From Melampsora larici-populina 98AG31 (taxonomy: Eukaryota; Basidiomycota; Pucciniomycetes; Pucciniales; Melampsoraceae), in assembly GCF_000204055.1 (NCBI RefSeq), contig NW_006768786.1:50573-114572 (forward strand): 64,000 bases of DNA. The letters run 5' to 3'. The translations under genes and the position numbers were made by a program. The notes beneath the pieces are model-generated. The model did not search any database and was not told the origin of the DNA. It saw only the letters and a program-made list of their open reading frames with translations. Shown here in pieces: positions 24,707 through 36,953 of the stretch. Numbering within the stretch: the first letter of the stretch is position 1; each line of letters begins with the position of its first letter.

Positions 24707-26030
24707 AATCACAAACTTCAGTCTCGAGTGTGTATCTGCGAGCGATACGCAAGACACACAGAAACTTGTTTTGTAGGGCTTTGAGTGAGTGTTGGAACCA
24801 CCGTTAACACAATTTGGGTCAGGTGGAAGCACAAGATCTCAAACTGATACCAGCCGTAGAGCTTCGAAGTTGCTCGAGTCACTAAATTTGTCTACTATAG
24901 CTACACGGCCTTGCATTATGACCAGTTGATCTTGTGCTCTCTGGATACAGTTTCATGGTTTCCTCGGCTGAAATCGATTTACATCAATAAGAAATAAACC
25001 TACTCACAGTGGATGTCACATTCTTTACATTGTCTTCAATCATCAAATCAAAGACAATGTTTCTGCGAGTGATTTCAACCTGACATCTCATCCACGCCAG
25101 TCTTTGCATGCAAGCAGAAGAATCAACCTTACAACACTTGAATTATTTTGGATCAGGTGATGATTGATAACATCACCGCTCTTTCTACTGATCTCCAATG
25201 TAGGTGTAAGATCATTTTGATGACGATTTTTAGTTTTCAAGCAAGTCTCAACCTTCATGAACATGCACAATGGTGAGGATATTGATCAAAGAATGAAGGT
25301 CATCTATTCATCTGCAGAAGTTTGCATCATGCTTGGTAGTGGTGCAACCGAACTTCAAAGTACGCGTAGAATGAGTGCATCGTGGCAGGTTCAGGTGTTG
25401 GATTTCTGCAGCAGAGGATGAAGCTTTGGACAACAATCATTGACCCGGCATGGCCATAAATTTCCGCGTTCCAATAATTCTCGGCGCGAACTGCGAAGCA
25501 TGGTTTGTCAGTGCGATTTCGGCAAGTAGACCCACTCCACTTTGTGGAGCTTACGGATGGGGTGTTTGCAGGCAACATCTAAGCTGAATTTCAAAACATA
25601 TTCATTTTGGGGTGAAAAGTAGTATCAAGTGAACTTTGACTACTGCACAATGAAAATTAACTCGGAATTGTCAATAGTATGCTTCAATTATCTACACGGC
25701 TTGGACATTCCTGGGGTTCTTTAAAGAGGGTAGACAAGAGAATTCCATCGCACGAAGAAGGTAACATGAGTGTGTGAAGTAAAAAGTGTTGGAAGATGGA
25801 AGTTGATACGATAGGCGTGGTAAAGGTAGAAAAAGAATATTGATTATCATCTAAGAAATTGTAAACGTCTTTGTCTTGAAAAGGTACGAGAGATTTTGAG
25901 ACAGGCCCAATATCAATGTTGATTATATACTTCTGAAGAAGCCAGGCTGTGCAACACCCCGCTACGAACCAAAAGGTGCTTCGTGGGTGTCCGAGAGCTC
26001 GGAGGAAAAGCTGGTGATTGACGCTGGCAC
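24707..26030. other. Convergent intergenic region after SKI2
   Basis: No supported gene. The minus-strand open frames at 25578-25327 and 26151-25684 have no recognisable product, and the second overlaps the last exon of the next gene in another frame. It presumably holds the 3' UTRs of both convergent genes. Confidence 0.45.
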
Positions 26031-26758
26031 TTAAGCAAATAGGAGTCCGACAGCACCGAAAAGACTGATGGCAACGGGGATAACTGCTGAAAAGTCTGAG
26101 ATCATAGCCGAAGCGCCAGATGAGGGGGCAGGAGTCTGAAAGATGGACCAAGCCAAAGTCTGTGGATTAGCACGAGCGATCGCCGAACTGCGGCCTCAAG
26201 TCGTTTGAAGACAAATTACTTACGTCGGGGGTAGATGATGTGTTTTGAGCCCCTGTCTCAGCAGGAGGGGGAGAGGAGGAATTGCCACTGTCTGGGCTGG
26301 TGGACTTCAACTCCGTTGGAGGGGTATCGCTTGGCTTCGCGTCAGTGACACCCGAGTTGACTGGTGGAGGAGTCATAGTATCTTGTGTGCTGCTAGACTC
26401 TTGGCATACGCATCCTTTGCTGTCAGACGGTGGTGCAAGGCCAGGCTACAGCGCATTGGAAGTTTGGACATCTCAATCAGCAAGCAGTAGACAGAAAGTC
26501 AGCGGTGAAGTTAGTACTCACCATTGTCAAAGCACCCGATTGGCCTATTGAAGTTCCTGCAGTTGCATTCGCGTGCGCGCCGGCAGAAAGTGTTGATTTG
26601 CTGGAAGCTTCGGCAGACGCGGTAGCAGAGGCGGAAGCATTGACGGCCAACATGTTAGGGAAAGACAGGGAACCAAAAGTGGGTAGACCGTGTACTATCG
26701 AGCTACCCAAGAAGAATTGAAGACCGAGGCATAAGGTAATAGCGTTGAAAGTAGGCAT
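26031..26758 (-). CDS. Secreted Ser/Thr/Ala-rich protein with GPI-anchor signal
   Basis: Three exons (26758-26522, 26445-26224, 26159-26031) give 195 codons. The N-terminus MPTFNAITLCLGLQFFLGSS is a good signal peptide. The mature part is rich in Ala, Ser, Thr and Pro (ASASATASAEASSKS; NSSSPPPAETGAQ) with a single close Cys pair (GCVC), suggesting O-glycosylation. The C-terminus has small residues followed by a hydrophobic tail (SGASAMISDFSAVIPVAISL then FGAVGLLFA and stop), a typical GPI signal. It would be a cell-wall or surface protein; no enzymatic domain is seen. The ATG at 26758 is preferred over the upstream in-frame one because it puts the hydrophobic core next to the start. Confidence 0.75.
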
Positions 26759-29595
26759 TTTGACAATGACTTGAAATTCAAAAATAAGCTGGAATCGGAT
26801 GCACAAAAATTTGTTAGTGAAGAAGGTGAGGTAAAGGAGAGTGATTGTTGCACTACACGGTTTAATAATTCTTTTTGGCTCAGACGAGAAGACACACGAT
26901 GGAGTGGCTATGGAATTTGAGTGAATAAAGAGAATAAAATACGAGATTGTTCTCTGTAAGGCGACGCCCGGAGGCTTTAAATTACATTCACCAACAGTTC
27001 AGTAGCTCGCCGCTGCCGAATTTTTACGAAAGGCCCACCTGCAAGCAAGAAGACAAACACCAAGTCATCAGGTGGACCCTAAATTCAGCCCTGGTGACGG
27101 TGACGAGCAGATGAGTGTAGCAACGAAACACGCACAAACCCTTTCAGAGGAAGAAATTTATCGCAACGGTGATTGTGCATCCCGAATGTATGTAGATTCC
27201 GTCATACAAACCCGCTTCAACCAAGGATGGCACTGCAGTACAAGCAGCGTTGAATGTGTTTTGCAATGGTGGTGCAAACCCCACTACCCTCACCCGATCA
27301 GCACAAATGAGAAATGTGAGGGATTTCTGGGCTCGATTGAGTCTCACCCTAACTTCAAGGGATGATGTTACTACCCAGGGTCCTAGTGCAAAAGATGGTG
27401 TTCATTTTGATTCAAGAGTTGATCACGTCTTTCTTGACTAAAACAGCTGTGGTAGCAGGATTTAATGGATGCCGGCACCCTGAAGACTAAGAAGTCTTTC
27501 AGTGTACTTGTGGGGCAGTACTTCCGGATACACCACATAGAACACGATGTCAGACTACCAGAAGGGGCTCTTGGGTCTCAATTTTAAAACGACCTGAATG
27601 CTTGATTTGGGTTGCAAAATTGTACTGGACACCTCCAAACCGGACTCAAAGGCCACGAAAGCTAGATCATCGACATAGCAACAAAAAGAGAAAAAGCGTG
27701 TGAGAGGGTAGCATCACATAAGGCATGAGACTGTGTTACCACAAGCTCAAGTTTGCAAGGGGATTGTTTTGAATTGATTTCTTTGGGTCAAAGATGTTAT
27801 CTCATGAGGGTTGGCCTGAAGAAAATGCAGAGAAAAGGAAAGGGCTGTGCTTGTGCTTGTTCAGACTCTTTATCTTGATCTCAGGATTGGTAAAGTGGGA
27901 ATAATTGCTCTACACAACTATTCATGTCAACTTTTTTGTTGTCTTCTTTGATTATCGTATGGTTTCACATTTCTAAAATTGTGCTTCTGTCAAGATATTT
28001 GAGTGGTCAAAAAGCACTTAAAGCAATGCAAAAAAATGGGTGATCTGAGTGTGTTTATGGAAGGGAGGCAGCCATTCATCTCAAGCACACCTTCATGATT
28101 GCCTTTCCAGGATTAGCAGACTGAATGTGAAGCTTCCATCATATGTTTTCTTCCTCAACTGGACTTTGGTAACGAATGTTGAGCCCTTTCCCTACTTTGC
28201 AAGGTCTTCAACTCATGGCAGTTGCTGAGATTTCTCTGATAACTCTTGAGTTTCTGTATTTGTTTGTATGATTGCTGTTGATTTAGCCTGGGACAGATAC
28301 TATTCCAGGACAGTGTCCTCTACTCAATTATAGCATTCTTCTTTTCTAAACCTTTGATGCTGTTTCCTCCCCTTTCAGGGATACCCCCAACCTCATAATT
28401 TATTCAAAGTAGATGCCCGCCACTGGCTTAACCTCCAAAAATTCTGCTATAGTCCTCAATAAATGTTGAGTTACTAAGCAGGATTTACAGCATTACTTAG
28501 CTTGACAGAGTGGTGCTTGAGGATAGCTGGCTGAGAGATTGTGAAGATGGGAAGGCAAAATTTAAGTTACCTGCTGTAGGGTCTCTTGAGCCTGACTTGA
28601 ACTCCTCCAGTCTAACAACAACTGTTCACCAGATTTTCAGTGATAACATACATTGCAGATGAAAATCAGGGAGTGATTTATGTAGACATAATATTTTCTC
28701 ATAACCTTTCGATGCTGTCTCTCATAAGTAAACCCACAGAGCAATAGAGTTCAAAACATTCACATGCATGGAAAGATATATAAGCAGTCATCTTGAAGGA
28801 GTACACATGAGTATACTCCAAATTTCATCATATGTGACATAATGATATATGGTGATGCAAATGCATGATTTGTGTCATAAAGATTCCCACTAGCAAGCAT
28901 ATCCTTCTTTATCTTATGTTTGATGAAGATATACTTTTCTTTGACAGATATGTCAAGGAAAGGGAGGTCAAGAGAAGCAACAGGCTAAATCAGATGTTTG
29001 TGCTTCACAAACAGCTATAATCATTCCATCTCAAGCAGATGACTTCAGCCTAGGACCACCCAAAGAGATAGTATCATCTTTGATCTTCTTAACAGGTCAA
29101 ATTCCTCCAACTAAATTATTGATTGTTGCATTTAATCTGAAGTTTGGATAGGTATTTCGTGAAATCTGAAGATGGATGATGTGGCTTCTGGTCTTGGGCT
29201 CCATCAAAGTGATAATGCATTTTTCCATCTGTGCAGAGCCTCAAGTTCCAGCGGTGAAGATAATCTATCACTTCAGTTCATCATGAGAAAAAAACTTGCG
29301 CCATGATCAACACCACCAAAAGCTAGAAATCCAAGTTGATCCAAATCACAAGCTTAGTCTCGATAACATCACGTTTATTGGGGCACGAGTTCTTCGCTGA
29401 TGTATAATTCGAGGATCCAAGTGGTTTTGTTAAGATCACACTCTCAGAAGATCACAAAAAAAAGTAGGCCTATGTAGATTTGTGATTTAAAAGGAAAAGG
29501 ATCTGAAATAGAGGAAGGGACTCGTTTGATGTTGCACTTCAATAGGAGAAACATGGGACTCTAGTCAAAGTCAGGAGTTCCATGGTTGAATTAAT
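26759..29595. other. Long gene-poor stretch
   Basis: Short open frames occur (for example 27072-27365 and 27250-27441 plus), but none has a recognisable product or a believable exon chain. Composition from 27.5 to 29.5 kb resembles decayed repeat sequence, but I could not place it in a family. No terminal repeats were found by eye. Confidence 0.4.
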
Positions 29596-31062
29596 GGTAC
29601 TCAAAGTAACTAGGTGAAATCTACCTAGTTAGACCTAGTTGAGAAACCTAACTTCAAAAAGTAGGCACCAACCAGAAAAAGTAGGCGAGCACTCTTGTAC
29701 TGCCGTGCCGGGTGCCCACTTTCAATTTTCTCAGTCATTGAGCCCCATCTGTCACCACACACACCATCTCACGCTCAGCATGTCAGATCAATTGCCACCA
29801 TCTATTCCGGAAACCCTGTCTCCCGCTTCACCCACAACTGCTTTCCATAACTAAAGCTGGTGTTCCTCATGCCCAGGCTAGAAAGATGGCCAAAGCTTTT
29901 ACTGACGGTTTGTAGTGAACCCTTCAACTCCTTACCTCAAAACCCGATGACTACCTTCTGAATACACGAGATTACACAGGTTATTTTTTATTGTCCCCTC
30001 TCAGTACAAACAATTGAAACCACAAAAATTACTCTTTTACCTCATTCACAACAAATAAAAACCAATAAAAAACAATTTTTCACTCTTAATTCTCTCGATT
30101 TTGATACCAAAGACACAAAAGACTCTTATAGTCATGTTTTTTATTTTCCTTTTACTCTGAAATGAAAACTATGATGCTTATATGTGGAAAATTTATCTAT
30201 TTGAGAGTGATTAGTGTGAGTAGGTGTGAGTTATGATCTGAACCGGTGAGAAGTGTGACAATTGGTTGTTTTTTAAATCAATCGATCGTTCAAAATTTGT
30301 TATTGTTTTTGTGTATTTCTTGGTATATTTTTGTGAATCTCTGAAATGAAGACTTGAATAAAATTGAATAGAAGCCTGAGGGGAGAGGGATTGAGTCAAC
30401 TCCCTCTTAAGACAGAGTTGAATCGATCGATCGTTTTGAAAATGATTGATATCTGAGCACGTGTTTCAAGTTGAATTTGATCAGTTGCATTCCAACTATC
30501 AGCGAGGGCTTGGGGAATAGAGTGAATGACTTACGATTGGTAAAAACATTTCAGGATTGATCAGGCCCATAAATGTAGAGATGACTGTTTGTGCGGACGA
30601 AAGGGCGAGTTCATTCACCTTCACCAAACTTTCATTCCAATGACCTAACAAAACTCAAAAAGAAACATGTTTAACAATAAGGAAGTTGTTCAAAGCCCAA
30701 ACAAGGGAGTCGATGGAGACCAGTAGGGCTTTGTCGGAGTTATTGATTAAGATTTCCGATGCTGTTTTCATGATGTTGAGGTGGAGGTAGGCATATAAGC
30801 CAATGTAAGACGGAGGTTGTGAGGTGGAATAAATGGTAGATAAGACCTTTCCGGAGGCTTGGACTAGATCTACGGCCAGACCTTGCCGGAGGCCAATGCA
30901 AGGCATTATGTGACAGAGGCTAAAGATATGGTAAAAGCAGGCACGGGGTCCTCAAAGCTGCCCAGTTGGCAAAAACATACTTTAAAAAAAATCCCCGCCA
31001 AAAGAAAAAAGTAGGTTCTAGGTTTCAAAGTAGTCAGAAACCACCTAGTTACTTTGAGTACC
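29596..31062. mobile_element. 1.47-kb inverted-repeat element, probably non-autonomous DNA transposon
   Basis: Bounded by a 21-bp perfect inverted repeat starting GGTACTCAAAGTAACTAGG (29596-29616 and 31042-31062). The interior is AT-rich. One coding-like stretch lies on the minus strand at 30906-30655 (MPCIGLRQGLAVDLVQASGK...), and after an intron-like gap the sequence near 30620-30540 continues with HWNESLVKVNELALSS. This could be a captured gene piece; I do not recognise it. No transposase is visible. The right end also contains CCCCGCCAAAA, shared with the small element at 47561. The target duplication is unclear (flanks TTAAT and GTTAT). Confidence 0.65.
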
Positions 31063-31225
31063 GTTATTGTTTTCAAGGAAAGTGAAAAAGTGAAATGAAG
31101 TGTACAAGTTAAAATTTAATCCTTACAGCTTGATCGATGGCTGTACCTGTGTATATTTCGGTACTTGCTGAGCTACACGCTCCACGATTTGACTCAGTAC
31201 ATACCACCACCATCAAAACAATAAC

Positions 31226-33838
31226 ATGAACTCAAACATCAAGAATTCCTTCAGGCACTATCATCATCATCAACATTATCATGTCATGATCCTCAGTCTC
31301 ACCTACTTACTCTTCATATCGATAATCCCATCAACAGTCAATGGATCAGCAGATGCAATTAGAGATGAACAATTCTCATTCAGAGGTCCATTACCTGAGG
31401 ATGGTCATATTCCACATTGGGATATCTCCGGTAGCACGTCAGTTGAAATTATCTCTCAAGACTTATTGAAACCTCAATCAAAAAAACTGATCGATCTGGT
31501 TTGCAGGCATCGACTGCCAAGTGCAAAGGATTACCTTCGATTAGTCACTCCATTTCCTTTAGCTTATGGTGGTATCTTTACAGAAAAACCAATCACATTC
31601 GATCAATGGTCTGTAGGTACGACTGTTACTCTTCAAATCTTTTATAATACAAAAACAACATATCGAACTCAAGTGTGGATTTATGTCTTTGATTAGAAAT
31701 CGCTTTCCGAATTCATGGTGGTCCACATGCACTGCGACTTCCAAATTCTGAAAAGAACAATACTGTAAATGAAGTTCGTGGAAAGGGTGGTAGAGGTTTA
31801 GCTTTTTGGTACACTAAAGTTTGTTGATCATCTTTTTTTTCCTTTACACGTCATCTGAATTTGAGAAGCAATGAGTCTGACAGGCAAAAACTCTTGTTTA
31901 CTTTTATTTGATCATCATATATGTCTACATGTCTGAATAGACTTCTAATCCGACTAAACTTGTAATTCCAGCAGACCCTAAAGCTCACCCAGCTCCAGCT
32001 CCACTCATGACTGTTGACAAGTTCCCCGATCCACTTGATAAATCGGTTTCATTCTTTGGAGGTCCAACTAATTTTGATGGATTAGGTGTACTTTTTGATA
32101 CTCAACCTATGAGTCCTGTCACTTTGAGATCAGATCGAAGACACTGGTCAGCAAACGAAAGTGGTCATGGAGCAGATGAATGGGCAATAGTCAGTGGTGT
32201 GATGGATGATGGGCAAGGTCATACGAAATGGATTGAAGATAAACTAAGAAGTGATTTTCAGGAGAGCGATGAAGCTGCTTACTTGGTGAGTTTTTCATTG
32301 TTGGCTATAAACCAATTCCGTTCAGAGTTAATCTACTCAAGGCTGGTTGGTGTAAGTTCTGATCGGAAGCGTCTTCACCACCTAGAGTCATGTGATTGGA
32401 GATTGTCAGGTCGGACTTCGTAATGCGCAAGGTCTAATCTGGGCTAAGATTACCCATGTGGCCGGAACGATAGCAGTTAGTGACCATATTTTTATAGTTA
32501 CTCGTCTTGATACTTGACCGGCACGATTTATTAAAATTGATGATTCTTCTACTCTAGGTTCACCTCGATTTGACACCTCATACTACACTGTCAGGTCACG
32601 AAAGACACTATAAGCGGGAATGTTTCTTTGCGGATAACGTTAAATTACCCAAAGGCTACTATGTTGGTCTGACTGGTCTTGCAAGTCCTAATGAAGAACC
32701 CGATAATATGGATATATACGCAATTGATGTGAAAGAAATCAAAGGACATGCTGAAAATCAAGCCGATGTGGTTGAACATGATACACAGACTCACACACCC
32801 GCTGATGACGTCGTGCTGGAAGGAACCGGTGGTCTAAAAGATGTAAGATTTGAAATATGTCTAATTTTGAAGGTATCATTTCCCTGATGGCTTGATTTAT
32901 CGTATCCGTTGATCATATGGTAGGAAGCCGCGGTAAGCATTCTGTCTATAGTCTCTGTGGTCTCTCGTTAACTTATCTCGCCTTCGGATTCTGTGCTGTT
33001 ACGCTAGATGACCTTTGAAACTATCAATGCTCAAAGACAATGGGCAGAGTCTGTCCAGAAGTTAACTAATCGATTAGATCAACTAACGGATTCTAAATGG
33101 CCTACAGGAAATGATGAACATAAAGGTTCATCTTCAGCTAAAGATCATTTCCCTGAAGACCGTCTTGGTCATATAGAGAAACAGTTGGACACTCTTGTTC
33201 ACAAACTGCCAGAACACTCGGTACGAAAACTTTATAATTTGATAGACGTCGTTTGTAACTCGTACTGATGTGTGTTTGATGATTTGTATGTTGAATGAGG
33301 ATAGGTTGAGAAATTGTTAGAAAAACTTGAAGCACTCGAACGTAGATTAACAGATCATGAAACATTCCTCTCAGTACAAATTGAAGGATTAAGACATCTG
33401 ATTCTACACCCTCCAAGTTCTTCATTCAAAGATGATGATCATTTCAAACCACTTTCAACACAACATGATGATCCCTATGCACCACCTCAAGGTTACGAAC
33501 CACCACCAGTACCACATACCGAAATGCACAATCGACCAACAGAACCCAATTCACCTCCAAAACTCACATGGCCTCATGAAGAATTTTTAAATGGACATCA
33601 TAATCAACATTCAGCTTCAAGATCATGGTGGAATATCTTAGGTTGGTTAACAGGTATCATACTTGCGATAGCAGTAGTTTTGTTTGTGATCAAAAAGAAA
33701 CAGAAAGATAAAAGTAAATATGCAGAAGAAGGAAGTTTTACAAATTCACATGGTACACGTGGTTCTAGTATTTCATTGGCTATGGATACGATTGGACCTG
33801 CGATGGGATTTAGACAAAGAGGTAAAAAGATGATTTAA
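31226..33838 (+). CDS. L-type lectin cargo receptor (Emp46/47, ERGIC-53/VIP36-like)
   Basis: Type I membrane lectin cycling between ER and Golgi as a glycoprotein cargo receptor. Exons 31226-31616, 31697-31818, 31941-32285, 32410-32475, 32558-32842, a possible 9-nt exon 32934-32942, 33008-33220 and 33305-33838 give about 650 codons. After a His-rich start comes a hydrophobic signal segment (VMILSLTYLLFISIIPSTVN). The lectin fold then shows FSFRGPLPEDGHIPHWD, QWSVEIAFRIHGGPH, GRGLAFWYTK and FFGGPTNFDGLGVLFDT (Ca/sugar-site region), and LPKGYYVGLTGLAS. A stalk with weak coiled coil follows (EKLLEKLEALERRL), then a single transmembrane helix (WNILGWLTGIILAIAVVLFV) and a basic cytosolic start KKKQKDK. 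No C-terminal KKXX is seen. Confidence 0.88.
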
Positions 33839-35015
33839 AGGGTTTTAAAGATCTTATGAGGATTAAAAGTTGATCATGTTGTATGAAAGTATGAGTAAGA
33901 TTCGAATGATGATGATAAAGGAATCAAAAGAAAAATGCATAGAATAGGTAAAGAAGAATGGTGTGATTTTTTTTTGTTATCCCAATTGCATTAGCTTTTC
34001 TTTGCTGTTCGTTCCCTTTCGTTACAATATGTTTTCGGTCTTTAGAATGATTAAACAATGCATTTCATAGCATTTTGAAGAACCTTATTATCTCCAAAGC
34101 AGGAGTAAATGAGAAGTACGATTGAGTCCACACTCTAGCTTGAAGTCAATTACCATAGACCTGGAGGCATCCAAATCGGTTGTATGATGCACTGGCGCAC
34201 AGGCAGCGCTGTGAGTTGACTACGTAGTTGTTTGATTTAAAGTCTGACTTGATCGATTCAAGAAACCTTGAACACTCTACACACTCAACTCAGCCAAAGC
34301 CTCTCGACCAAACATCGAACATGCAACACCGAACATCGACCATCGAAGTGAGGTTGTGATTTGATGATCAGTAAACCCGTCATGACGAACATTAAAGTAT
34401 CAAAAATCACCCAAATTATCACTACTTCATTATCCATCATGCTTGACCAAGACTGAGGACCAAACAGCTCTAACGCACAATCATGATCCGGTTGATCTAG
34501 TGCACATAACGACAATCAGAGAGAGGTAGAGATGAACCACGACACCAGGGAGCAAAGAACATCGAGGGATCATCACGCTAGTCAAGATGTATATAGAAAT
34601 ATCTATTGAAGGAATTAATTAGTGACAGATAATCATCCTCAATCATCACGAGGAAGGAATGGATATCTTTATGATACAAGTCGATAATTTACATTTTATG
34701 CTGATCACCTTCGAGCTGATCAATCTCAAGCCCGATTAGTCAGCGGTTCGATGGGTAACAAGAGAAATATGGTGACCGTACTGAGCGCCACCTATGTATC
34801 TCATCGAGATTCTCGATATCGCGTATAAAGAGCGAGGTCAATCCCTGGAATCGAGAAACCCTTCGACTCATCACTTGCACCCATAAAGCAAAATCAAAAC
34901 ACCAAAAAAATCGAAGTAAATAAATTAGGCATTTATTATCAAAATCTTCTTACAACTTTCAATCCAATCTTTAGCCCCTACTTTAGATATCAAATCATAT
35001 ATACAATTAATCAAA
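33839..35015. other. Intergenic
   Basis: 3' flank of the lectin gene and promoter of the next. No ORF with coding character. The last ~150 bases are A/T-rich with a TATA-like stretch near 35000. Confidence 0.45.
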
Positions 35016-35782
35016 ATGTTACAATTGAACTTTCTCGTTTTCTGTCTGTTTGTTTCCCTTTTCATCTTTGATCAAACTTTCACACTTCCAGCTGGTCTCG
35101 ACACGCCTTCTGCTGAACTCAATGGCGTTACTCCAACTATGAATATGAAAAGAAGAAGTCAACTTGATGAGATTGTTCAAGGTGTAGGAAAAATTAAAGA
35201 AGGAGAAGAAGAAGAAGTAAGTCATCAATCATAAGATCAGCATGACTTTGATCAGTTTCTTACATTCTTTTCTCAAACTTCAGGAACACACACTGCAGAA
35301 AAGCCACGATATGGACCAGGATCAAAAGAAGGAAGAATCAGTTGGTGTGAGTAGATTGGTTAGTTCTTAATGCTGATCCCCGACATAGAAGCTTAATCAT
35401 TGCTTCCTATTAGTATCTCGGAGAAGAATCAGAGAAAGAAGTAAGTCATACAATGATCTTCATATAGGTGTCCCTATGTAGTTTCTTATCTATTTATCCA
35501 CCATCAGGAACATGAACTGATGAAAAGAGACGAAGGAGATCAGAAGACAGAACTTACCCAACAGGAATTCGATCCAGACACACTTGCCGTGAGTTGATCA
35601 GTATCTATTTATAAATCCTATGATAGAAATCAAACTATATTACCTATCTCTGTTCGACTGTTGAAAATCAAACCAAATTTCCGGATGTCTTTCTAACTCA
35701 TCAGGTTCCAAACGTGGAGAAAAGACACGAAGGAGAACAAAATGCAAACCACCAAGACCATGAAAATACAACTGAAGATTAG
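35016..35782 (+). CDS. Small secreted Glu/Lys-rich protein, candidate effector, five phase-0 exons
   Basis: Exons 35016-35216, 35284-35346, 35414-35440, 35508-35588 and 35705-35782 are 201, 63, 27, 81 and 78 nt, all multiples of three, and join to 149 codons plus stop. The first residues form a signal peptide (MLQLNFLVFCLFVSLFIFDQ). The mature protein is charged, Cys-free and probably disordered (EEEEHTLQKSHDMDQDQKKE). Dibasic sites recur in a similar setting: MNMKRRSQ, LMKRDEGDQ and VEKRHEGEQ, the last two being imperfect repeats, as in Kex2-processed precursors. No family recognised. Its role as effector or processed-peptide precursor is inference. Confidence 0.72.
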
Positions 35783-36060
35783 AAAAGTGTTGATCCTTTT
35801 CAAATGAATCTTAAACTGAGTTTATAAGATTGTTTTGTTTTTTTAGTTTTTGAATAATTTTTGTTAATATTATTTTTCTTTGTCTTGAAAGATAAAATAT
35901 GATCTGTGATTTTTTTTCTTTAGAATGCTCTGTTGTACATTCAAATGGTGTTGCTAATAGTCTTTAAGTTGTTTTATCAAATTTTATAATAATTTTCTTT
36001 TTTGTGTGGGGTTTGATGTGATTTTGTTCTTGAATGAAGTTGATAAGATGAATTAGACTA

Positions 36061-36329
36061 TAGTGGGAACCATCAAGAGCCACTTAATCAGATAATTTTT
36101 CAAAAAAGATTGCCAAAGTCACAAATATCACTCAATTCAAAAATCAAGATATTTTTGGGGTCCTCTCGTTCAGGGCTATTCAAAAATATCCTCAGAAGAC
36201 CAATTTTCGAAGTTCTTGTTTTTTTTATTCCTGACGGTCAAGGGTGTACCAGAGGAAAATCAGATGTTTGTTGTATGTAATTACAAACTACCCGGTCCGT
36301 GGCTTCTTGTGTCTTGATGGTTCCCACTA
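36061..36329. mobile_element. 269-bp MITE with TA target duplication (Tc1/mariner-like)
   Basis: 18-bp perfect terminal inverted repeats (TAGTGGGAACCATCAAGA at 36061-36078 and its reverse complement at 36312-36329), flanked on both sides by TA (36059-36060, 36330-36331). No coding capacity. A TA duplication suits Tc1/mariner-type mobilisation, though the assignment rests on this feature only. Confidence 0.78.
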
Positions 36330-36331
36330 TA

Positions 36332-36953
36332 TGAAAAATTGTAAAAAAAAATTGTGAGGAATGAGGGTATGCGGATTGCACCATTTTTACAGAGGGTGAC
36401 TGTAAAGTTGAACATCCTGTATGATCATTGATTACAGGCTTTCTTGATCCGGCTGGTGACTGTTTGGCAATTGATGGTCAACTCAAATCTTGAGTGCAAT
36501 CAAGTTGATTATCCACATCTCCATAGACTTTTCACTGTTGTACTACATTCATCATCAGTGCAAACCTGCCCAGAATTGCAAAAGGGTGGTGATCAATCAT
36601 TGGGCTTCCTAATTTTTTTGTATCTTGCTGAACACTTGTTGCCTTTTTTTTGCTCAAGTTGGTATGTTACAAGAAACATCAATCTATATTCTACATATTG
36701 TCACTGTAATGTCGCTGAAGCCTGAGACTCTCCATCTCAAGGACACTAATCTGCCACCAAGCTTCTATGGGGTTATATCATCTGATGTTGAACTCACTTC
36801 CATCATCCATTTGTTGGAGCGTAAATTGTTGGTTTAGAGCATCCACAGTGACAACCCCCAAATTGGACCTATTGCCAAATATACCAATAGGGCCCCAGAT
36901 TTTTGCTGCAGTGGCAGGCCCTATGCTAAATATATTTGGGGCCAACTCCAATG
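36332..36953. other. Repeat-like spacer between two MITEs
   Basis: No gene supported. From about 36838 the sequence GAGCATCCACAGTGACAACC and an inverted relative near 36905-36925 (TGCAGTGGCAGGCCC) suggest another small decayed element, next to the foldback element that starts at 36954. Confidence 0.35.

Noticed and set aside
25684..26151. 155-codon minus-strand open frame
   Set aside because: It overlaps the last exon of the GPI-anchored protein in another frame; that exon has a clear hydrophobic GPI tail and correct splice borders, so this frame is a shadow.
27072..27441. Overlapping open frames, one with several Cys, considered as a small secreted protein
   Set aside because: No signal peptide and no believable splice sites on either strand.
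28080..29300. Possible Copia-type retrotransposon remains
   Set aside because: I could not find a reverse-transcriptase or integrase motif or long terminal repeats in any frame; left as unclassified spacer.
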